Positions 7,245 to 14,040 of a DNA stretch of 32,524 bases are shown here, one piece after another. Origin of the DNA: Bacteroidota bacterium (GTDB lineage: Bacteria > Bacteroidota > Bacteroidia > Bacteroidales > Prolixibacteraceae); assembly GCA_023412195.1 (NCBI GenBank), contig JAEYNZ010000171.1:1-32524 (forward strand), in the 5' to 3' direction. The position numbers and the translations under genes are program-made. Each line of letters opens with the position of its first letter. The first letter of the stretch is position 1. The notes under the pieces were generated by a model that saw only the letters and a program-made list of their open reading frames with translations, did no database searches and was not told where the DNA came from.

Positions 7245-7817
7245 ATGGAACAGCTTTTAAAAGATATATCGGTCTGCATGCATTGTGAGAAATACCTCCC
7301 TTCAGGTGTACGGCCTGTTGTAACTGCCCATCCCAATGCACGGATTGTTGTTGTGGGGCAGGCACCAGGGCTTGCAGTTCATCTCAGTGGCATTCCGTGG
7401 GACGATAAAAGTGGTGATACACTCCGCAATTGGATGCAGGTTGACAAGGAAACTTTTTACAATCCCGAAAAAATAGCCCTCATACCTATGGGCTTCTGCT
7501 ATCCGGGCAGGGGAAAATCGGGCGACCTGCCCCCCCGCCGCGAATGTGCACCCCTGTGGCATCGTCAGTTGCTGAGTCAAATGAATCATGTGAGGCTTAC
7601 GGTGCTGGTAGGTAAATACGCTCAGGCATATTACCTGGGCAACAGGGCCAAACCATCTCTTACAGAAACCGTCATGCATTTTGAGGAGTACCTGCCACAC
7701 TTTTTTGTACTGCCGCATTCTTCTCCGCGGAACAACATCTGGCAGGCGAAAAACGAATGGTTTATTCAGCAGGTTATTCCGCGTCTGCAGGAAAAAGTGG
7801 GTGAAGCTTTGAAATAA
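7245..7817 (+). CDS. Uracil-DNA glycosylase superfamily protein with probable Fe-S cluster
   Basis: This protein of about 190 aa carries the two superfamily landmarks: GQAPG at 39-43 (motif 1, the uracil-binding loop) and HSSPRN at 158-163 (motif 2). It would excise uracil or another damaged base from DNA. Cys11 and Cys14 (CMHC), Cys85 (FCYPG) and Cys101 (REC) match the C-x2-C ... C-x15-C layout that ligates the 4Fe-4S cluster in family 4 enzymes. The frame is open back to a TTG at 7203, but the ATG at 7245 gives the usual N-terminus (MEQLLKDI before the first cysteines), so I chose it. It lies 63 nt after the oxidoreductase gene on the same strand and may be co-transcribed. Its exact family and base preference cannot be decided here. 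Confidence 0.82.
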   Translation: MEQLLKDISVCMHCEKYLPSGVRPVVTAHPNARIVVVGQAPGLAVHLSGIPWDDKSGDTLRNWMQVDKETFYNPEKIALIPMGFCYPGRGKSGDLPPRRECAPLWHRQLLSQMNHVRLTVLVGKYAQAYYLGNRAKPSLTETVMHFEEYLPHFFVLPHSSPRNNIWQAKNEWFIQQVIPRLQEKVGEALK

Positions 7818-7904
7818 TAATTGTAAATTAGCCCATCGGAAGAGGTACCTTTAAGGTATGAATTGATTACATTATTTTGCAATTAATTTCAAAATCATAA
7901 TATC

Positions 7905-9215
7905 ATGGATGAATTTTTGGCTGCACGGTGGCAAATGGGAGTATCCCTGGGGTTCCACATTGTATTTGCCTGTATTGGAATGGTCATGCCCTGGTTTATG
8001 TTTGTTTCTGAATGGAAATGGCTTCGGACCAACAACCCTGTTTACATCGATCTTGCAAAAACCTGGGCAAAGGGGGTTGCCATATTTTTTGCAGTGGGTG
8101 CTGTTTCGGGGACATTGCTTTCGTTCGAACTGGGCATGTTGTGGCCAACTTTTATGCATCATGCAGGACCTATTTTCGGCCTGCCTTTTTCGTGGGAAGG
8201 AACAGCCTTTTTTGTGGAGGCTATTGCCCTGGGTCTGTGGCTGTATGGCTGGGGAAAGATTAACAAACATGTCCATCTGTGGATTGGATTCGTCACCGGT
8301 GTTGCAGGATTGATGTCGGGAGTATTTGTGATATCTGCCAATGCATGGATGAATGCACCTGCCGGGTTCGACTGGGTAAACGGGCAGGCAGAAAACATTG
8401 ACCCTGTAGCTGCCATGTTCAACAAGGCCTGGTTCCACCAGACCCACCATATGCTTATTGCTGCTTTTTCAGCCACAGGGTTCGCTGTGGCAGGTGTCCA
8501 TGCCCTGCTTTACATGAAAACAAAATATGTAATTCATAGAAAAGCCATCACGATTGCCCTGGCATTTGCTTCAGTGGCAGCCATTCTCCAGCCACTAAGC
8601 GGCGACCATGCAGCCAAGATGGTGGCCAAACTACAGCCAGCCAAGCTTGCAGCCTTTGAATCAGTTTTTAAAACAACCACCCGGGCCCCCCTCCTGATTG
8701 GAGGCCTACCGGATGTTGACAATCAGACAGTAGACTATGCCATAGAAATTCCCGGATTCCTGAGCTTTCTGGCACATGGCGATTTTAATGCTGAAGTCAA
8801 AGGACTGGAGGAGTTCCCGCGTGATGAATGGCCTCCTGTGATGATCACTCACATCGCTTTTCAGCTGATGGTAGCCATCGGTATGTTTCTTGCCCTCCTG
8901 GGGGTTATCTTCCTTGCAGGAACCTTCAGGTGGAAACACTGGCTTGAAAAACGATGGTGGCTCTCGCTGCTTGTATTTGCCATACCCCTGGGCTATATTG
9001 CAATAGAAGCAGGGTGGGTAGTAACCGAGGTAGGACGCCAGCCATGGATCATTTACGGCATTATGAAAACCCGTGACTCGCTGACACCCATGCCTGGCAT
9101 ACAGTATACCTTCTACATCATTACATTGCTCTACCTGATGCTTTCATTCATTGTTATATGGCTCTTCAGCCGCCAGATTAAAATGTTGCACGCTAAATAC
9201 AAAAAAAATGACTGA
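7905..9215 (+). CDS. cydA: Cytochrome bd ubiquinol/menaquinol oxidase subunit I
   Basis: This 436-aa integral membrane protein is the catalytic haem subunit of the bd-type terminal oxidase, which oxidises quinol and reduces oxygen to water with high affinity. Recognisable residues are His18 (haem b595 ligand position), Glu74 in SFELG, His181/His182 (haem b558 ligand region) and GWVVTEVGRQPW at 370-381. In the periplasmic Q-loop, Lys247 and Glu252 in QPAKLAAFE match the quinol-binding pair of the E. coli enzyme. At 436 aa it is clearly shorter than E. coli CydA (about 520), so the Q-loop is of the short type. It overlaps cydB by 8 nt, indicating translational coupling. No cydX, cydC or cydD gene is nearby. 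Confidence 0.95.
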   Translation: MDEFLAARWQMGVSLGFHIVFACIGMVMPWFMFVSEWKWLRTNNPVYIDLAKTWAKGVAIFFAVGAVSGTLLSFELGMLWPTFMHHAGPIFGLPFSWEGTAFFVEAIALGLWLYGWGKINKHVHLWIGFVTGVAGLMSGVFVISANAWMNAPAGFDWVNGQAENIDPVAAMFNKAWFHQTHHMLIAAFSATGFAVAGVHALLYMKTKYVIHRKAITIALAFASVAAILQPLSGDHAAKMVAKLQPAKLAAFESVFKTTTRAPLLIGGLPDVDNQTVDYAIEIPGFLSFLAHGDFNAEVKGLEEFPRDEWPPVMITHIAFQLMVAIGMFLALLGVIFLAGTFRWKHWLEKRWWLSLLVFAIPLGYIAIEAGWVVTEVGRQPWIIYGIMKTRDSLTPMPGIQYTFYIITLLYLMLSFIVIWLFSRQIKMLHAKYKKND

Positions 9216-10224
9216 GATCATATTTGCCATCATGGCTATCAGCCTCCTGCTTTATGTACTGCTGGGAGGCGCTGATTTTGGTGGAGGGATTATCGAGTTG
9301 TTCTCCCGCGGAAAAGCCCAAAAAATTGTTTCGAATGCCATTGCCCCGATCTGGGAAGCTAACCACGTATGGCTGATACTTGTAATCGTGATTTTATTTG
9401 TCGGTTTCCCCCCTGTTTATTCCACTGTGATGACGGCGCTGCACATCCCGGTACTGCTGGCACTTATTGGCATTGTATTTCGCGGGTCAGCCTTCACATT
9501 CAGGCATTATGACATTGAAGAAGCAAGGACAAATGCAATATATTCCATCATTTTCAGGTACTCGAGCCTTTTCACAACATTCTTTCTTGGAGTTGCAATG
9601 GGGGGAATAATTTTGGGCGACATTACCCAGGACTGGAGCAAAGGTTTTTACATGGTTTATATAAACCCCTGGTTTAACCTGTTTTCCTTTAGCCTGGGCA
9701 TATTCCTTGTTATTATGTTTGCATTTCTGGCAAACATTTATACCCTCGGGGTAATAAATGATAAAGCTGAAATTAAACGGTTCGCGCGCATGGCAAAATT
9801 CCTTGTGACAGCCATGGTCATTGCAGGGGTATTGGTTTTCACTGCTGCTGAAATAGAGGGACATCCATTGCTCAGGGAATTTATCCAGTCGCCGGCAAGC
9901 ATTGTAAGTGTAATTCTGGCAACACTGGCTTTGCCTTTGTTATGGGTCAACCTGGAATCAGGGAGGCAAAACCTTTTACGGTTCACTGCTGCATTCCAGA
10001 CTACCATGATAGTTGCAGGATGGTTTGCCATACAGTTTCCCATCCTGGTTAAAATTAACGATGGACAGGACATTACCATGCATAACTCCAGTGCACCCGA
10101 ACAAACACAATATTATATGCTGATAGCACTGATTGTAGGCGTACTGATCATATTTCCATCCATAGGTTACCTGTACAAGGTTTTTAAATTTAATAAAACA
10201 ACAGAAGATCCGGGCAAGGCATGA
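9208..10224 (+). CDS. cydB: Cytochrome bd oxidase subunit II
   Basis: This 338-aa multi-spanning membrane protein is the non-haem partner of CydA. Hallmarks are GGADFGGG at 20-27 just after the first membrane helix, and WEANHVWL at 49-56. I chose the ATG at 9208 because it yields the standard start MTEIIFAIMAISLLLYVLLGG; the frame is open further upstream inside cydA but that adds charged residues unlike the family. The start codon overlaps the end of cydA (ATGACTGA), so the two are one operon. It converges on wrbA with only 24 nt between stop codons and no clear terminator hairpin. Confidence 0.95.
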   Translation: MTEIIFAIMAISLLLYVLLGGADFGGGIIELFSRGKAQKIVSNAIAPIWEANHVWLILVIVILFVGFPPVYSTVMTALHIPVLLALIGIVFRGSAFTFRHYDIEEARTNAIYSIIFRYSSLFTTFFLGVAMGGIILGDITQDWSKGFYMVYINPWFNLFSFSLGIFLVIMFAFLANIYTLGVINDKAEIKRFARMAKFLVTAMVIAGVLVFTAAEIEGHPLLREFIQSPASIVSVILATLALPLLWVNLESGRQNLLRFTAAFQTTMIVAGWFAIQFPILVKINDGQDITMHNSSAPEQTQYYMLIALIVGVLIIFPSIGYLYKVFKFNKTTEDPGKA

Positions 10225-10248
10225 CACCTCTACCGGGAACGTGATATT

Positions 10249-10866
10249 TTATGCACCGTTGATTCGCTTTCCGATGTCGATGGCTCTTTGAACCTGATGA
10301 AACAGGGCTTTTTTTATTGACTCCCTGTCTTCCTTCATCTGTCCTTCTCCGTCTACCGTAACACTTATGCCATATGGATTTCCGCCGGCTGCATATAATG
10401 AATCGTCAGTATAACCTGGTGTAACAACCAGTGCTCCCCAGTGATACATGGTGGTGAACAATGAAAGCAGTGTCGTTTCCTGTCCCCCGTGCGTATTCAA
10501 GGCACTCGTGGTAGCAGTAACCACTTTATTCATCAGTTTTCCCTGCTGCCAGAGCCGGCCGGCAGAATCCAGCACCTGCTTGATCTGTGAGGGAACGTTA
10601 CCATACCGGGTAGGCACGCAGAATACATACACATCGGCCCAGTCGAGTTCATCCATAGTCACCTCCTCCACGTCGCGGGTGGCATCATAGTGCTTTTTCC
10701 AGGCTGGGTTCTGTTCAATAGCCGACTCGGGAGCAAGCTCAGGTGCTTTTCTTAGCCTTACCTCTGAACCTTCATTTTTGGCTGCCTCCGCCGCCCACTG
10801 TGCCATCTGGTAATTGTTTCCCGTTGAACTATAGTAAATAACTGCTGTTTTCAAAGAATTATCCAT
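10249..10866 (-). CDS. wrbA: NAD(P)H:quinone oxidoreductase, WrbA family
   Basis: This 205-aa flavodoxin-fold protein would reduce quinones by two electrons using FMN, limiting redox cycling. The FMN phosphate loop is YYSSTGNNYQ at 11-20, PTRYGN lies at 85-90, HGGQE at 126-130 and GGNPYG at 161-166, all typical of WrbA. The length fits the family (about 200 aa). It converges on cydB. The pairing of bd oxidase and a quinone reductase fits a lifestyle with fluctuating oxygen but does not prove a functional link. The upstream region contains no exact -7 element that I could find. Confidence 0.92.
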   Translation of the reverse strand: MDNSLKTAVIYYSSTGNNYQMAQWAAEAAKNEGSEVRLRKAPELAPESAIEQNPAWKKHYDATRDVEEVTMDELDWADVYVFCVPTRYGNVPSQIKQVLDSAGRLWQQGKLMNKVVTATTSALNTHGGQETTLLSLFTTMYHWGALVVTPGYTDDSLYAAGGNPYGISVTVDGEGQMKEDRESIKKALFHQVQRAIDIGKRINGA

Positions 10867-11227
10867 AACAAAAATGATTTTTGTATTGTGTATTAAAGCA
10901 TTAACAAAATTGTAACATGCCGCAGGGGTAAATGTTCAGTTGGTTTTTGCCTCAGGCATTTGGATCTTTTTTCTCAGATATCCCTGCTCAAGGATGATCA
11001 GGACATTAAAGACATGAATGCAATATCTTCAGTTGATTGTTATTTTTTCTTCTTCGCCCTTTACCCCTTGAATTTAGCTTTACTATTGTTAAAAAATATT
11101 GGAAAATATTATTAATCCGGCAGATTACAAGCCCTGGAATTTTTTAACTTGCTGCTTCTGCCACCTGAATTTACAAGCATTAAAAACAATTGCTGAAGCA
11201 TTCATCTTATCCAGGTTTCAAACAGCT
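10867..11227. other. Intergenic region between wrbA and the HARE-HTH-like gene
   Basis: This 361-bp AT-rich region must hold the divergent control signals of wrbA and the small gene at 11228. TACTATTG at 11081-11088 is a one-mismatch candidate -7 element for the latter. The small gene's frame is open back to a TTG at 11099, but that extension (cysteine-rich, with no domain resemblance) is not convincing. No hairpin or repeat stood out. Confidence 0.45.
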
Positions 11228-11503
11228 ATGAATATAAAGGATTCTGTTAAAATCATACTTTCCGATAAAACAGCACGGCAAAAGGGACTTCATGTAAAGC
11301 ATATAGCAAGGCATATTCTGAACATGAACAGCAACCTGTTTTACACCGAGGGGATTCCGGCTTATGAAGACCTGAAGATTAAGGTGAACAGGGTTCTGTT
11401 GTATGATGTCAATAAAAGGAAAGGCAGCCTGTTTTCAAGGGTGATTAATCCCAAAACCAAAAAGTACAGAAAAGGATGGTACAGGCTGAAGCAGAAGATT
11501 TAA
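11228..11503 (+). CDS. Small stand-alone HARE-HTH-like winged-helix protein
   Basis: This 91-aa basic protein matches the general pattern of the HARE-HTH domain: an initial helix (DSVKIILSDK), KGLHVKHIARHIL at 19-31, a YEDLKIKVNRVLLYDVNKRKG helix region at 46-66, and a terminal wing, SLFSRVINPKTKKYRKGWYRL at 67-87. HARE-HTH domains are known as fusions to restriction endonucleases, the RNA polymerase delta subunit, and eukaryotic chromatin proteins such as ASXL, and are thought to bind nucleic acid. Here it is almost the whole protein. I chose the ATG at 11228 because the domain begins there. Its stop codon overlaps that of the convergent reductase gene by 4 nt (TTAA). The domain call is by eye and needs a profile search; the function is unknown. 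Confidence 0.6.
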   Translation: MNIKDSVKIILSDKTARQKGLHVKHIARHILNMNSNLFYTEGIPAYEDLKIKVNRVLLYDVNKRKGSLFSRVINPKTKKYRKGWYRLKQKI

Positions 11504-12057
11504 CTACCCATTGCCCTGTTTGAATATTTTAAAACAACGCCGCCGGTTTCAAGAGGTTGAGTGGAAACCAGATTAAGCTTACCTGAAATACCTTTGCTGA
11601 ACAGCAACCTTCCGCTTCCAAGCAATACAGGAGAAATTCCAATTCGGTATTCATCAAAAAGATTGTCTTTCATGAATGTTTCCGACAGATTTGCACTTCC
11701 GAAAACATACATGTCCCGGTTTCCCTCTCCTTTTAATCTTGCCAGTTCAGCAGACGCATCTCCGGTAATTAATGTAGAATTGTTCCAGCCGGCCGATTTA
11801 AGTGTACGGGAAAATACAAGTTTAGGGATATCATTCATGAGGTCTGCAATTTCTCCCTTTTCATTTTTCCAGTATTCAGCCATACCTTCAAATGTTACCC
11901 TGCCAAAAACAAGATAGTCAGCTGATTTTAATTGCTCGATGCTAAGTTTCTCAAGCTCTGGTCCCCAGATCACATTGTGAAAGGCTAAATCCCAGTTATG
12001 GGCTCCTTCAAAATAGCCATCCAGCGTGATGACATTCCACATTATCAGTTTTCTCAT
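11500..12057 (-). CDS. Dihydrofolate reductase / RibD C-terminal family reductase
   Basis: This 185-aa protein has the fold of the RibD C-terminal reductase domain, related to dihydrofolate reductase (YyaP/YwjB-like). The N-terminus MRKLIMWNVITLDGYFEG and the segments ADYLVFGRVTFEGMAEYW and YVFGSANLSETF match the NADPH-binding pattern of the family. The cellular substrate of these stand-alone proteins is generally unknown, and it should not be taken as the folate enzyme. It is convergent with, and overlaps by 4 nt, the small HARE-HTH-like gene. It reads as a single-gene unit because the phosphatase on the same strand upstream is separated by about 170 nt. Confidence 0.85.
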   Translation of the reverse strand: MRKLIMWNVITLDGYFEGAHNWDLAFHNVIWGPELEKLSIEQLKSADYLVFGRVTFEGMAEYWKNEKGEIADLMNDIPKLVFSRTLKSAGWNNSTLITGDASAELARLKGEGNRDMYVFGSANLSETFMKDNLFDEYRIGISPVLLGSGRLLFSKGISGKLNLVSTQPLETGGVVLKYSNRAMGS

Positions 12058-12230
12058 AACATATTTCCGGATTAATCTGTTTCCAGTTCGTTATCATTGC
12101 CGTAAATGATAATATAGAACGATAAAAGAAGGGCATTGTTTAATGAAAAATATAAGCTTGCAGGCTCTGAATCAGCAACGGGGCAGAATTACTTCCCGAA
12201 TTTATACCTGAACTTTAGCCAACAGACCAT

Positions 12231-13733
12231 TTACTGAATTCCCGGTATTAACCGGTTATATGATAGTTCATGTTCCTCAAGGATTTGGCCATATTCATCG
12301 ATCAGCCGGAAAATCAAATATGGCTTATCTCCAATGGTATTAAAAGTAAATTCACCGAATGCAATCGTCCCGGTGCCGTGATACCCAAAAATCTGGTTCA
12401 CAGCATCTGCTGCCATTGCATCAGGACCGGGAACACCGCCAAGTGATGCAGCTTCGAATTCATATAGATTAAATCCGGATGGCCTTGGTATACGAAACGC
12501 ACGGGCGCCATGGCGATCTCCGCTGATCAATAAAACACCGGTGATATTTTCTGCTTCAATCAGGTTAAAAATTTCTTCCCGCGCCAGAGTATCCCATCTC
12601 CCCCAGGAATCCTTTCCATTGGTTACATAATCAGACCACATGGTCCCGCTTGAAATAATCTTAAAAGGAGCAGTAGAATTTTTCAAGGTTTCTTTTAACC
12701 ATTTTTGTTGTTTTGTGCCTAAATAGGATTCATATTGTCCCTGTCTTTCTTTTTCACGGCACGACCGGGTATCGAGCATGATTAATTCTACCGCTCCAAG
12801 CCGGGTATTAAAATAAACTCCTTCTCCTTTATATTCAGGGTTATTCCAGTTTTGCTGCCATACAGTCCGGAGCGCTTTCCGGTCAGCTGGATTGAATCTT
12901 TCGGGGATACCGCTCAGATCATTGTTCAGATAATCGTGATCATCCCAGGAAGTATATAAAGGCACAATGGCAGAAAGACGTTTCCAGGACCTGGACATAT
13001 CCCGCAAAAGATAATCAGACCGATGCATGTTCATATTGTTTTCCCTGTCATCAACTGCAATATCTCCCAGCAGCATAATGGCCAATGGCTCCCTTTGAAG
13101 AATCTGATTTATCAGATTGGGATTGTGTAACCCTATTTTATGAAAGCAAGAACCAAAGGCCAACCTGATTATATTTTGTTCGTTGAATGATGGTGCTGTT
13201 CTGAATCTTCCTTCTGCAATTCTGTTTTTCTTTACATATACGGCATATCTGTATTCAGAATCAGAAGCTAAACCATCCAGTTTTATTCTGTAATCCGTGC
13301 CTGGTTCAACAGAATTTAAAGAATATGTTTTTTTATTCCTTCCATTCTGTGTGGTTAAAATAACCTTTAAAGGTTTTGCTGAAGCCGGCCTTAACCAAAG
13401 AGTTACTCCATCATCTTTCAGGTCACCAAGCATTGGACCACCCAATAATGTTATTCTGTGCTGTTGTGCAGCTTCCAAAATTCGGGGATCCGTAAAATCA
13501 GCATGTTCTGTTTCTGCAAAGACTGCCCGGGCATCTTTGTAAAATTGTTTTTCCTGATCAGCCACAGGTTCATAGCTTTCAAGCAATTTGAGGTCTATAT
13601 CCAGGTCTCCAATGTGCGCTTCAGGAAGAGTTACCTTGTAGCGGGGTTGAATGATTTCTGCACTTTGACTGTAACTTTTATTCCAGATACTGATAATAAC
13701 AAAGAGTATGAAAAGAAAGTGATGATAGTTCAT
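12231..13733 (-). CDS. Secreted PhoD-like alkaline phosphatase / phosphodiesterase
   Basis: This protein of about 500 aa would hydrolyse phosphate esters outside the cytoplasm. Residues 1-23 (ending near SYSQ) form a Sec signal peptide. An Fn3-like N-terminal domain covers roughly 95-180 (GVTLWLRPASAKPLKVIL). The metallophosphatase core shows GSC at 194-196, LLGDIAVDD at 221-229, WDDHDYLNND at 263-272 and SGDRHGAR at 404-411, the PhoD-type metal-binding motifs. The ATG at 13733 is preferred over 13751 because it places the signal peptide directly at the N-terminus. The upstream region contains a pyrimidine-rich repeat tract and no clear -7 element. The substrate could be phosphomonoesters or diesters; the family is broad. 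Confidence 0.88.
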   Translation of the reverse strand: MNYHHFLFILFVIISIWNKSYSQSAEIIQPRYKVTLPEAHIGDLDIDLKLLESYEPVADQEKQFYKDARAVFAETEHADFTDPRILEAAQQHRITLLGGPMLGDLKDDGVTLWLRPASAKPLKVILTTQNGRNKKTYSLNSVEPGTDYRIKLDGLASDSEYRYAVYVKKNRIAEGRFRTAPSFNEQNIIRLAFGSCFHKIGLHNPNLINQILQREPLAIMLLGDIAVDDRENNMNMHRSDYLLRDMSRSWKRLSAIVPLYTSWDDHDYLNNDLSGIPERFNPADRKALRTVWQQNWNNPEYKGEGVYFNTRLGAVELIMLDTRSCREKERQGQYESYLGTKQQKWLKETLKNSTAPFKIISSGTMWSDYVTNGKDSWGRWDTLAREEIFNLIEAENITGVLLISGDRHGARAFRIPRPSGFNLYEFEAASLGGVPGPDAMAADAVNQIFGYHGTGTIAFGEFTFNTIGDKPYLIFRLIDEYGQILEEHELSYNRLIPGIQ

Positions 13734-13892
13734 AATAAAGTAAAATGGCATAAGAGTAAAGAAACAATTAAAATATACATTTCACATGTTCTGCCAATAC
13801 AAAGCTTCTGTTTATTTTCCCGCTTCCTGATTTCAGCCGCGAATCATTTTGAACAGTCTGTGGTAAAATATACATTTCGTCAATCCGTCTCC

Positions 13893-14040
13893 CGGTCTGT
13901 TAGTCCCAAAGCCGATCCCTCACTCCCTTGCTCACTGCCTTAAGTCCTGTGCCCTGTGCGCTCCGCCCTTTGCTCCTACTCTCTGCCCTGTTCCTTGTGC
14001 TCTCCTCTCACTGCTCTCTACCCTTTGCTCTTAGCTTTCC
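13893..14040. repeat. Pyrimidine-rich degenerate short-word repeat tract, second locus
   Basis: The + strand is built from C/T words such as CCCTTTGCTC, CTCTGCCCTG, GTGCTCTCC and CCTGTGCCCTGTGCGCTCC. The minus strand reads as degenerate AGAGCAAAGGGCAGAG-like units, matching the tract at 316-438. It fills the gap between the phosphatase and ATPase genes and continues into the ATPase frame, where it encodes the last residues KAKSKG and the stop codon. Confidence 0.55.

Noticed and set aside
11099..11227. N-terminal extension of the HARE-HTH-like gene from TTG 11099
   Set aside because: The added 43 residues are cysteine/phenylalanine-rich without domain resemblance, and the domain begins at the ATG at 11228.
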